DNA of 64,000 bases, taken from assembly GCF_030816725.1 (NCBI RefSeq), contig NZ_JAUSYG010000001.1, forward strand, positions 1,984,001 to 2,048,000, read 5' to 3'. The stretch is from Pseudarthrobacter defluvii (lineage in GTDB: Bacteria > Actinomycetota > Actinomycetes > Actinomycetales > Micrococcaceae). The notes beneath the pieces were generated by a model. It saw nothing but the letters and a program-made list of their open reading frames with translations. It was not told the DNA's origin and searched no databases. Shown here piece after piece: positions 53,903-61,449 of the stretch. Each line of letters opens with the position of its first letter. Position 1 is the stretch's first letter. The position numbers and the translations under genes were made by a program.

Positions 53903-54205
53903 CGGGTGGTTCCCTTCAGTTAGCAGGTTGCGACCGACCAGCGGAACAGCGGCGCGCCACTCTGGATCCCCCAATCCGTCCTTACCGGGCCCAGTTTAGC
54001 CCGGACCAGCCCCACAGGTTTTGGCGCGCGCTACGGCACGAGATGGCCGTAAGCCGCTTCCCCTCAACTACGTTAGGGATCATTGTGTCCTCCCCAAGGC
54101 AGCCTCCACCCGGGTTAGTAGGACCCCTACAAAATGGCCCCCGTTCCGCCCCGGTAGCGTCGGCTGTACATTGGATTCCGCTTGTACAACCCCGACAGGA
54201 CCGCC
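53903..54205. other. intergenic region upstream of bioY
   Basis: Three hundred bases between two divergent genes. It contains the promoters of both, a small GTAGG/CCTAC inverted repeat near 54117, and two TGTACA sites before bioY. No further gene is supported. Confidence 0.5.
54165..54188 (+). promoter_or_regulatory. pair of TGTACA sites before bioY
   Basis: TGTACA occurs at 54165-54170 and 54183-54188, with 12 bp between the copies and 18 bp center to center, 17 nt before the bioY start. This could be an operator for a biotin-responsive repressor, but it matches no motif known to me with certainty. Confidence 0.3.
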
Positions 54206-54850
54206 ATGAACAGCACCGACACCACCACAAAAACCAGCAAACGGACGGAGCGCCGCCGCTGGAACGGCACCGACCTGGGACTGATCGCCGTCTTCGCCGC
54301 CCTCGTGGCCGGCGCAGCCCTGGTGCCGGGGCTGGCCCTGAACGGATTCGGCGTCCCCATCACCTTCCAGACCCTTGCCGTGATGCTCACCGGCCTGGTG
54401 CTGGGCCCCGCCCGCGGGTTCGCCGCCGTCGGACTTTACACCCTCCTGGGCCTCGCCGGCCTGCCCATCTTCAGCCAGGGCCGCAGCGGCCTGGGCATCC
54501 TCGCCGGGCCCTCGGCCGGCTACATCATCGCCTTCCCCATAGCCGCCGCGGTAGTGGGCTGGCTGGCCACCCTGGTGATCCGCCGCACCACCAGGGCCCG
54601 CGCACTGTGGTTCTTCCTGGCCGCCACGGTCACGAGCATCGTGTTCGTGCACACGCTGGGCGTCGTGGGCATCGCCGTGAACTCCAAGGCCACCCTGGAG
54701 CAGGCCTTCGTGAGCGACCTGGTCTTCTACCCGGGGGACATCGTCAAGAACGTCCTCGCAGCCGCCATCGCCGTCGCCCTCCACCGGGCTTTCCCGGACG
54801 TCCTGGTGCGGCGCGTACGTCGCCGCGCCCTGTCCGCCGCAAGCGCCTAG
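54206..54850 (+). CDS. bioY: biotin ECF transporter S component
   Basis: A 214-residue membrane protein, the biotin-binding S component. Family motif GFGVPITFQTLAVMLTGLVLGPARGFAAVGLYTLLGLAGLPIF at ~49-92 and GPSAGYIIAFP near 107. Six membrane helices. The ATG at 54206 has AGGA 6 nt upstream; the Thr/Lys-rich N-terminus of 25 residues is cytoplasmic. It is the first gene of bioY-bioM-bioN, 9 nt before bioM. Confidence 0.95.
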   Translation: MNSTDTTTKTSKRTERRRWNGTDLGLIAVFAALVAGAALVPGLALNGFGVPITFQTLAVMLTGLVLGPARGFAAVGLYTLLGLAGLPIFSQGRSGLGILAGPSAGYIIAFPIAAAVVGWLATLVIRRTTRARALWFFLAATVTSIVFVHTLGVVGIAVNSKATLEQAFVSDLVFYPGDIVKNVLAAAIAVALHRAFPDVLVRRVRRRALSAASA

Positions 54851-54859
54851 GACCGCGCC

Positions 54860-55588
54860 ATGCCCGCAGTGGCCTTCCACCAGGTGACCGTCGCCGTCGA
54901 AACAGAGGTCTCCCCTCAGCCCAAAGTCCTCCTTGACGGGGTCAATCTCCGGCTGGAGGAAGCCCGCGTCGGCATCATCGGCGCCAACGGCTCCGGCAAA
55001 TCCACGCTGCTGCGCTTGGTCAACGGGCTCGTCCAGCCCACCAGCGGCACGGTAACGGTCGACGGCGACAGCACAGTAGGTGCCGTCCGGAAGGTCCGGC
55101 GCAACGTCGGGTTCGTCTTCACCGATCCCCTGTCCCAGCTGGTGATGCCGACCGGCCGGGAAGATGTGGAGCTGTCCCTGCGCCGGTCGGTAAAGAACGG
55201 GTCGGAGCGGCGCCGCCAGGCCGGGGCAGCCCTCAAACGCCTGGGCCTCCTGCGCCTGGCCGATCAAAGCATCTATGAGCTGTCCGGGGGCGAACGGCAG
55301 CTCATGGCCCTGGCAGCCGTGCTGGCAGTGAACCCGAGGGTGCTGGTGCTGGACGAGCCCTCCACCCTCCTGGATTTGCGCAACCGCGAACTGCTCCGCA
55401 GGACCCTGGCGGACCTGGACCAGCAGATCATCATGTCCACCCACGACCTCGACCTGGCCCTGGAAATGGACCGGGTCCTGGTGATCGAAGCAGGCCGGGT
55501 GGCGTTCGACGGCGCCCCCGCGGAAGCCGTGGCAGCCTACCGCTCATGGTGCCTGCGCGGGCTCGAAGCCGAACGGGATGCGCCGTGA
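54860..55588 (+). CDS. bioM: ECF transporter ATPase subunit
   Basis: A 242-residue ABC ATPase that drives biotin uptake. Walker A GANGSGKST near 48, signature LSGGERQLMALAAVLAV near 145, Walker B VLVLDEPSTLLD, and the switch His in STHDLDLALEMDR. It overlaps bioN by 4 nt (GTGA). Confidence 0.93.
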   Translation: MPAVAFHQVTVAVETEVSPQPKVLLDGVNLRLEEARVGIIGANGSGKSTLLRLVNGLVQPTSGTVTVDGDSTVGAVRKVRRNVGFVFTDPLSQLVMPTGREDVELSLRRSVKNGSERRRQAGAALKRLGLLRLADQSIYELSGGERQLMALAAVLAVNPRVLVLDEPSTLLDLRNRELLRRTLADLDQQIIMSTHDLDLALEMDRVLVIEAGRVAFDGAPAEAVAAYRSWCLRGLEAERDAP

Positions 55589-56208
55589 GGGGCCACGGCT
55601 TCCTCCTGGCCAACTATGTGCCGGGAAACTCAATCCTCCACAGGGCACCGCTGGCACTGAAGTTCCTCCTGGTCATCGCCTGCGGCCTGGCTTCCTTCGC
55701 CATCGCGGACTGGCGCATCTCCGCTGCGGTCCTGGCCTTGCTGTGCGGCCTGTTCCTGGCCACGGGCGCCGGGGTGAAAAGGCTGTGGCACGCCGTCCGG
55801 CCCCTCGCGCCGGTACTCGTGGTCGTCGGCCTGTTCCAATGGTGGCAGCTCGGCGGTCCCACGGCGGCGCGGATCGTACTGAACATCCTGCTCTGTGTGG
55901 TGGCAGCATCACTGCTCACCGCCACCACCCCGATCCAGCGGCTCCTGGACGGCGTGGTGCGGCTGGCGCGTCCCTTCCGAAGGTTCGGCGCCGACCCCGA
56001 GCGTTTTGCCCTGACCATCGGCATCATGCTGCGCAGCATCCCGTTCATTGCCGGCACCTTCGCGGACGTCCGCGATTCCGCCAGGGCCCGCGGCCTCGAA
56101 CGGAACCCCCGCGCGCTGGTCCTGCCGGTGTTCATCACCTCCGTGGCCTATGCGCGCCAAACGGGCGAGGCGCTCGCCGCCCGCGGCCTGGGCGAAGCGG
56201 AAGACTGA
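55585..56208 (+). CDS. bioN: ECF transporter transmembrane subunit
   Basis: A 207-residue membrane T component linking BioY and BioM. Four to five helices follow NYVPGNSILHRAPLALKFLLVIACGLASF; the two Ala-Arg-Gly coupling motifs are seen as DSARARGLERNPRAL and AARGLGEA near the end. The GTG at 55585 overlaps the bioM stop. It converges on the thiolase-like gene with a 22-nt gap. Confidence 0.92.
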   Translation: MRGHGFLLANYVPGNSILHRAPLALKFLLVIACGLASFAIADWRISAAVLALLCGLFLATGAGVKRLWHAVRPLAPVLVVVGLFQWWQLGGPTAARIVLNILLCVVAASLLTATTPIQRLLDGVVRLARPFRRFGADPERFALTIGIMLRSIPFIAGTFADVRDSARARGLERNPRALVLPVFITSVAYARQTGEALAARGLGEAED

Positions 56209-56230
56209 CCGGCCCGGACGCTGGCCGGCG

Positions 56231-57415
56231 TTAGAGCCGCCGGTACTCCAGGAGCGCCGCCGTGCCCATTCCACCGGCCATGCTGATCATGGCCAGTCCC
56301 AGGGCACACTCGGTGTCCGCCCGCCGCGACTGGGCCAGCAGCCGGGTGACCAGCACGGCACCCGACGCACCGTAGGCGTGCCCCAGCGCCAGCGCCCCGC
56401 CGTCGAGGTTTGCCCGGCCGGGATCGATGCCCAGCTGGTCCAAACACGCGAGTGTTTGCGAAGCGAACGCCTCGTTGAACTCCACCAGGTCCAGCTCGCC
56501 GGCTTTCACGCGCGCGGCAGCCAGCACACCAGTGGCCGCCGGGACTGCACCCATTCCCAGCAGCTGTGGGTCGACGCCGGCGGTTGCCGTACTGCGCACC
56601 AGCAGCCCGTCGCGTGCCCCCAGTTCGCGCGCACGCTCCAGAGAAGTGATGACGACGGCGGAGGCAGCGTCCGCGTCAAAGCACGAGTTTCCGGCGGTGA
56701 CAGTTCCCCCGGGCACGAAGGCGGCCGGGAACCGGCCCATGATGGCCGGGGTAAGGCCAGGACGCGGGCCACCATCAGAAGAGACCGTCCCCGCAGGGGT
56801 ATCCAGCGGCACGAGTTCGTCCGTGAAGCGTCCGTCCCGGATGGCCGCGAGGGCTTTTCGGTGGCTGGCCAGCGCGAAGGCGTCCTGCCGCTCCCGGGCT
56901 ACACCGTATTCCTTGGCGACCGTTTCCGCGGCCACGCCCATGTCCGGGTCGCCGAAAGCGTGAGGCACAAACTGGGCGCGCCGATAAAAGTCCGCGCCGC
57001 CGTCGTCCGTCCGGTGGGCGCGCAGGGGCGCGGTGCTGGTGCTCTCCACTCCCCCTGCCAGGTACAGCGGGCTGCCTCCGGCCGCGACCAGGCGGGCGGC
57101 CAGGACGATTGCGTCCAGGCCCGAGCCGCACTGCCGGTCCACGGTGATCCCGGGCACGCCAACCGGAAGTCCGGCTTCCAGCAGCGCGAGGCGTGCGACG
57201 TTGCCTCCGCCACCCACGGCGTTGCCGATCACCACGTCTGTGACAGAGGCGGGATCAAGGGTAAGCCCAGCGACGAGCGACCGCAGGACCGGCGCCAGGA
57301 GTTCGTGGGCGCGCAGGTTCCGCAATGCACCGTTCACGGGGCACACAGGAGTCCGGCGGGCGGCAATGATGACGGGCTGGCGGTCGGGTGGCAGGAAGTC
57401 AGGCGCCAAGTGCAC
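56231..57415 (-). CDS. thiolase-family protein with altered second cysteine
   Basis: A 394-residue thiolase. Cys96 (RQCGSGLDA) is the acyl-carrying cysteine and His346 (GHAYGASG) is present, but the second catalytic Cys, normally in a C-x-G-G-G loop, is Ser378 (ISMAGGMG), and the Pro of GHP is Ala. It may make or break a 3-oxoacyl-CoA with low activity, or do another acyl transfer. It overlaps the acyl-CoA ligase gene by 17 nt. The pair resembles YhfS-YhfT of Bacillus, whose operon partner is a BioY homologue; here bioYMN is convergent. Confidence 0.85.
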   Translation of the reverse strand: MHLAPDFLPPDRQPVIIAARRTPVCPVNGALRNLRAHELLAPVLRSLVAGLTLDPASVTDVVIGNAVGGGGNVARLALLEAGLPVGVPGITVDRQCGSGLDAIVLAARLVAAGGSPLYLAGGVESTSTAPLRAHRTDDGGADFYRRAQFVPHAFGDPDMGVAAETVAKEYGVARERQDAFALASHRKALAAIRDGRFTDELVPLDTPAGTVSSDGGPRPGLTPAIMGRFPAAFVPGGTVTAGNSCFDADAASAVVITSLERARELGARDGLLVRSTATAGVDPQLLGMGAVPAATGVLAAARVKAGELDLVEFNEAFASQTLACLDQLGIDPGRANLDGGALALGHAYGASGAVLVTRLLAQSRRADTECALGLAMISMAGGMGTAALLEYRRL

Positions 57416-58805
57416 GCACCCTGGGATCCCGGGCGTTGATCCAGTCCAGGAACACGTTCCGGCTGACCTTACCGCGGTCCGTGACGGGAAGCTCCTGGAG
57501 GAGGTAGTACTGCAAGGGCCGCTTGTGCCGGGACAGGATGTCCTCCAGGCCGGCCCGGAGCTGTGTGGCAGTTATTCCGCCATGGGATGGCAGCACGCCG
57601 GCTACCACGCGCTGGCCGCGCAAGTCATCGGGCATCCCGGCGGCGACGGCTGCCGCAACCCCGGGGACGGCCGCCAATGCCAGCTCCACCTCGTGCGGGT
57701 AGACGTTCCGGCCCGCGGTGAGGATCATGTCGCCACGGCGGCCCAGAATGTGCACCTCACCGTCCGCGAGATAGCCCTGGTCCCCCACGGTGTACCAGTC
57801 GCCAAAGGACCGCAGCGCTTCGCCGTCGTCACCCCACAGGTAACCGTTGCTCACCATTCCACTCCGGACGCAGATGTTGCCGTAACCGCCGTCGGGGACC
57901 GGGGCGCCGTTGTCATCCAGGATCCGCACGTCGACCCCGGGAAAAGGCCTGCCGATTCCGGTTCCGCCGGCGGTGGCAGGCTGTCCAGGGGCCAGGCCCA
58001 GGCCGGACACGAAGCTCAGTTCGGAGGCGCCGTAGTACTCGTAGATGGTGGCGTTCGGGGCCCAGCGGCGGGCCGCTTCCAGGGTCCGGGCGTCGAGCTT
58101 GGAGCCGGCGCAGATGATGCTGCGGATCCCGGAAGCGTCCACGCATCCGGTCATGCCGCGTTCGCTGAGCATCCGCAGCATGGTGGGTACCAGGACCAGC
58201 CGGGTGACGCGGTCGTGCGTGATGGCAGCGTGGACGTCGCCGACGTCGAACGTCTCCAGTGTCTGGAACTCCGAACCCGCGTAGAGGCACTCGGCCAGGG
58301 CGTAGAGGTTAAGGCTTGCCACCAGCGGGCCGGGGGCAAGGGTGACGTCGTCCCGCCGGAGCCCGAAGAACTCGATGGAAGCCTCGAAGGACTGCTGCCA
58401 GGACCGCCGGGAGCGGGTGAACGCCTTGGGCACCGCCGTGGTTCCGGAGGTGAGGCCGATCAGGAAGCTGGAGTCCGGAGTCCCGTCGGCCAGCTGGTCA
58501 TCCGGGGACACCGGGGCGGGATCGGCGCGTGCTTCCACCCGCCGGACGATGTCTTCCTGCAACGCTGCGGGCCAGCCCGGATCCAGGACTGCGCATTGCC
58601 GGCCACCCGCCACGGCGGCTGCAAATTTCACCGCAAAACCCACCGAATTGGCCTCACACAGCGCGGTGACCGACTTGGTCCCGGCCACCAGCTCAGCGGC
58701 GGCGTCCCGCAGTTCCGCCCAGTCCAGGCGCTTCCCGGCGATTACGACGGCGGTGTCGTGCGGCCGCTGCCCGGCCCAGCGCTGGAGCTTGTCGAGGAAA
58801 GGCAC
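57399..58805 (-). CDS. acyl-CoA synthetase-like AMP-binding enzyme
   Basis: A 468-residue ANL-superfamily adenylating enzyme. The A3 motif is LIGLTSGTTAVPKAFTRS near 135, A5 is YEYYGASELSFVSG, A7 DWYTVGDQGYLADGEVHILGRRGDMI and A10 PVTDRGKVSRN with the catalytic Lys. About 60 residues shorter at the N-terminus than long-chain ligases. It activates a carboxylic acid as AMP ester and transfers it to CoA; the acid is unknown. It is the first gene of the two-gene operon with the thiolase-like gene. TAAAGT is 6 nt before the GTG. Confidence 0.87.
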   Translation of the reverse strand: MPFLDKLQRWAGQRPHDTAVVIAGKRLDWAELRDAAAELVAGTKSVTALCEANSVGFAVKFAAAVAGGRQCAVLDPGWPAALQEDIVRRVEARADPAPVSPDDQLADGTPDSSFLIGLTSGTTAVPKAFTRSRRSWQQSFEASIEFFGLRRDDVTLAPGPLVASLNLYALAECLYAGSEFQTLETFDVGDVHAAITHDRVTRLVLVPTMLRMLSERGMTGCVDASGIRSIICAGSKLDARTLEAARRWAPNATIYEYYGASELSFVSGLGLAPGQPATAGGTGIGRPFPGVDVRILDDNGAPVPDGGYGNICVRSGMVSNGYLWGDDGEALRSFGDWYTVGDQGYLADGEVHILGRRGDMILTAGRNVYPHEVELALAAVPGVAAAVAAGMPDDLRGQRVVAGVLPSHGGITATQLRAGLEDILSRHKRPLQYYLLQELPVTDRGKVSRNVFLDWINARDPRVRALGA

Positions 58806-58811
58806 AGACCA

Positions 58812-58817
58812 ACTTTA
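58812..58817 (-). promoter_or_regulatory. -10 element of leaderless AMP-ligase gene
   Basis: TAAAGT on the minus strand ends 6 nt before the GTG at 58805. Confidence 0.5.
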
Positions 58818-58850
58818 CCGGCCGGCCAGATTGAGCGCCGGGCCCGCGGG

Positions 58851-58856
58851 TAATGT
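58851..58856 (+). promoter_or_regulatory. -10 element of leaderless ypfJ-like gene
   Basis: TAATGT ends 6 nt before the ATG at 58863. It is 33 bp from the divergent -10 at 58812, so both promoters share one short region. Confidence 0.5.
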
Positions 58857-58862
58857 GACGTT

Positions 58863-59744
58863 ATGAGTTTCAATGACAATGTGCAGCTTGACCCCTCCCA
58901 GGTCCAGGACCGACGGGGCATGGGCACCGGAGTGAAGGTGGGCGGCGGAATTGGCGGCGGCCTGGTGCTGCTCGTTGCCCTCCTGCTCGGCATCAACCCC
59001 AACATGCTTGGCGGCCTGACCGACGGCGGCACAGCGGGGCAGTCCCAAGGCACGGCCCCGGCCTGCAAAACCGGGGCGGACGCCGACGCCCGGCTGGACT
59101 GCCGGATCACCGGCACCGTCAACAGCCTCAACGCGTTCTGGCCCGGCTACCTCAAACAGTACAAGGTGCAGTACCCGCAGCCTGAGGCAGTGATCTTCAG
59201 CGGCGGCACCAACACCGGCTGCGGGGCCGCCACCTCCGAGGTGGGCCCGTTCTACTGCCCCACGGACACCACCGCCTACTTCGATCCCGGCTTCTTCCAG
59301 GAACTCGTGGACCGCTTTGGATCCTCCGGCGGTCCCCTGGCCCAGGAGTACGTGGTAGCCCACGAGTTTGGCCATCACGTCCAGAACCTGCTCGGCGACC
59401 TGAAGCGGGCGCAGCAGGATCCCCAGGGACCGGAGTCCGGCTCCGTCCGCACCGAACTGCAGGCTGACTGCTACGCCGGCCTCTGGGCCAAGTACGCCTC
59501 CACCACTCCGGACCCTGCTACCGGTCAGCCCTATCTGGAACCCCTGACCCAGCAGGACGTGAACGACGCGTTGTCCGCCGCCGCATCGGTGGGTGACGAC
59601 CGGATCCAAAAGGCCGCGACCGGGCGCGTCTCCCCCGAGGGCTGGACCCACGGCTCCAGTGCAGAACGCCAGCGCTGGTTCTCCCGCGGCTACCAGACCG
59701 GCGACATCAACCAGTGCGACACGTTCTCCGCGGCAACCCTCTAA
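58863..59744 (+). CDS. YpfJ-family zinc metallopeptidase
   Basis: A 293-residue membrane-anchored protein. One helix at ~26-43 (VGGGIGGGLVLLVALLLG) follows a cytoplasmic tail that opens MSFNDNVQLDPSQVQDRRG, the family start. The outer domain has the zinc site HEFGHHVQ (167-174) and SVRTELQADCYAGLWA, whose Glu is the probable third ligand. Four Cys may form disulfides. Peptidase activity and substrate are not known for the family. Its end is 16 nt before a palindromic repeat. Confidence 0.92.
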   Translation: MSFNDNVQLDPSQVQDRRGMGTGVKVGGGIGGGLVLLVALLLGINPNMLGGLTDGGTAGQSQGTAPACKTGADADARLDCRITGTVNSLNAFWPGYLKQYKVQYPQPEAVIFSGGTNTGCGAATSEVGPFYCPTDTTAYFDPGFFQELVDRFGSSGGPLAQEYVVAHEFGHHVQNLLGDLKRAQQDPQGPESGSVRTELQADCYAGLWAKYASTTPDPATGQPYLEPLTQQDVNDALSAAASVGDDRIQKAATGRVSPEGWTHGSSAERQRWFSRGYQTGDINQCDTFSAATL

Positions 59745-59760
59745 CCCCATCGTGCAACTC

Positions 59761-59822
59761 CATCGGTTGCTGAGTAACTGCCGTTTTGAGAGGTCATAAC
59801 GGCATTTACGCAGCAATCGATG
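59761..59822. repeat. palindromic intergenic repeat (intact copy)
   Basis: Arms 59761-59785 and 59798-59822 match at 22 of 25 positions around a 12-nt loop. The left arm starts CATCGGTTGCTGAGTAAC, nearly identical to the arm at 37254, so this is a second copy of the same repeat family. It lies between convergent genes. Confidence 0.85.
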
Positions 59823-59827
59823 AGCCA

Positions 59828-59877
59828 ACGACGACGGGCGGTTACCTTCCCCTTGGAAGGTAACCGCCCGTCGTCGT
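59828..59877. terminator. bidirectional terminator between ypfJ-like and suf genes
   Basis: A perfect 23-bp stem (59828-59850 with 59855-59877) with a 4-nt loop, 18 nt after the suf operon on the minus strand. There is no T-tract. Confidence 0.75.
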
Positions 59878-59895
59878 ACTTATAGCAGTGGGGAC

Positions 59896-60228
59896 TTAGA
59901 TGTTGAAGCCGAGGGCCCGCATCTGGTCCTTGCCGTCATCGGTGATCCGCTCGGGACCCCAAGGCGGCATCCATACCCAGTTCAGGCGCCAGTCGTCCAC
60001 GACGCCGTCCAGGGCCTGGCCCACCTGCTCCTCGAGCACGTCGGTGAGCGGGCAGGCGGCGGTGGTCAGCGTCATGTCGATCAGGAGCGCGCCGTCGTCG
60101 TCGGAGTACTTAAGGCCGTAGAGCAGGCCCAGGTCCACAACGTTCACGCCGAGCTCAGGATCGATGACGTCCTTGAGCGCCTCTTCGACGTCCTCCAGGG
60201 CCGTGCGGCCCGCCTTTATTTCGGTCAT
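59896..60228 (-). CDS. SufT-like metal-sulfur cluster assembly factor (DUF59)
   Basis: A 110-residue MIP18-family protein: VEEALKDVIDPELGVNVVDLGLLYGL near 14-40 and MTLTTAACPLTDVLEEQV near 70-87 with the conserved Cys. Helps transfer or mature Fe-S clusters. It is the last gene of the suf operon seen here, 12 nt after sufC. The order lacks sufS and sufU between them. Confidence 0.9.
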   Translation of the reverse strand: MTEIKAGRTALEDVEEALKDVIDPELGVNVVDLGLLYGLKYSDDDGALLIDMTLTTAACPLTDVLEEQVGQALDGVVDDWRLNWVWMPPWGPERITDDGKDQMRALGFNI

Positions 60229-60240
60229 GACAAGTCCTAA

Positions 60241-61035
60241 CTAGGCCTGTACTGCGGCCGGAGGCGCGACGGTGGCTGCGCCGGCGCCCTTGGCGTAACG
60301 GTCGTAGCCTTCTTCCTCAAGGCGGTCGGCCAGTTCGGGGCCGCCCTCCTCAACAACCTGGCCGTCCACGAACACGTGGACGAATTCAGGCTTGATGTAG
60401 CGGAGGATGCGAGTGTAGTGGGTGATGAGCAAGGTGCCCATGTTGCCCTCGGAGTGTGCGCGGTTAACGCCCTCGGACACGATCTTCAGTGCGTCCACGT
60501 CCAGGCCGGAGTCGGTCTCGTCCAGGATGGCGAACTTGGGCTTGAAGAGCTCCAGCTGCAGGATTTCCACGCGCTTCTTTTCGCCACCGGAGAAGCCTTC
60601 GTTGACGTTGCGCTCGGCGAAGTCGGCGTCGATGCGCAGCTGCTGCATGGCTGCCTTGACGTCCTTGGTCCAGGTGCGGAGCTTGGGTGCCTCGCCGTCG
60701 ATGGCCGTCTTGGCGGTGCGCAGGAAGTTGGTCATGGTGACACCGGGGACCTCCACCGGGTACTGCATGGCGAGGAAGAGGCCTGCCCGGGCGCGCTGGT
60801 CAACGCTCATCGCCAGGACATCTTCGCCGTCCAGGGTGATGGTGCCGCTGGTGACGGTGTAGCGGGGGTGCCCCGCGATGGTGGACGCCAGGGTGGACTT
60901 GCCGGAGCCGTTGGGTCCCATGATGGCGTGCGTCTCGCCGGTCCTGATGGTCAGGCTGACGCCCTTCAGGATCTCCTTGCTGCCCTGCTCGGTGTCAATG
61001 CTGACGTGCAGGTCCTTGATCTCAAGAGTTGACAT
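60241..61035 (-). CDS. sufC: Fe-S assembly ATPase SufC
   Basis: A 264-residue ABC-type ATPase that powers the SufBCD scaffold. Walker A GPNGSGKST near 40, signature FSGGEKKRVEILQLELF near 150, Walker B FAILDETDSGLD and a switch His in LITHYTRIL. The C-terminal tail is Ala-rich. It lies 46 nt after the Rieske gene. Confidence 0.95.
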   Translation of the reverse strand: MSTLEIKDLHVSIDTEQGSKEILKGVSLTIRTGETHAIMGPNGSGKSTLASTIAGHPRYTVTSGTITLDGEDVLAMSVDQRARAGLFLAMQYPVEVPGVTMTNFLRTAKTAIDGEAPKLRTWTKDVKAAMQQLRIDADFAERNVNEGFSGGEKKRVEILQLELFKPKFAILDETDSGLDVDALKIVSEGVNRAHSEGNMGTLLITHYTRILRYIKPEFVHVFVDGQVVEEGGPELADRLEEEGYDRYAKGAGAATVAPPAAVQA

Positions 61036-61081
61036 GCTCTTCTTTCTTTTCGCTCGTAAGTCTGATGCTGCGGGCGCCCAG

Positions 61082-61435
61082 TTAGTTGTTTACTGCTGCG
61101 CCGTTCAAAACGTTGGTGACGTCCACGTAGACGTCGTCTCCGTCGAGTTCGACGGCGAATACCGGAACAGGATCGTAGGCGGGGAGCTGCAGCGGCTGGC
61201 CGCTGCGCAGGTCGAACTGGGAGCCGTGGCCCCAGCACTCGATGGCGCAGCCTTCCACATCGCCCTCGGACAGGGAAATGTCCGCGTGCGAGCAGGTGTC
61301 GCCGATGGCGTGGATCTCCCCCATCGAATCCCGCACTACGGCCACGGGGTAGCCGTCGATCAGGATCCGCAGCGCCTGCTTGACCTGGATGTCATTGGCG
61401 CTGCAAACCAGCTCGCCTTTGGGTGTGCCGCTCAT
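61082..61435 (-). CDS. Rieske [2Fe-2S] ferredoxin-like protein in the suf operon
   Basis: A 117-residue soluble Rieske protein. The cluster ligands are Cys48-Ser-His50 and Cys67-Trp-Gly-His70 (CSHADISL ... CWGHGSQFD), as in dioxygenase ferredoxin subunits. In actinobacterial suf operons such a protein probably gives electrons for cluster assembly, although this is not proven. It lies 14 nt after sufD. Confidence 0.92.
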   Translation of the reverse strand: MSGTPKGELVCSANDIQVKQALRILIDGYPVAVVRDSMGEIHAIGDTCSHADISLSEGDVEGCAIECWGHGSQFDLRSGQPLQLPAYDPVPVFAVELDGDDVYVDVTNVLNGAAVNN

Positions 61436-61449
61436 ACGTTCCTGCCTGC

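Noticed and set aside
57033..58853. Plus-strand frame of 606 codons over the AMP-ligase and thiolase genes
   Set aside because: Composition and lack of motifs mark it as antisense; both minus-strand genes are well supported.
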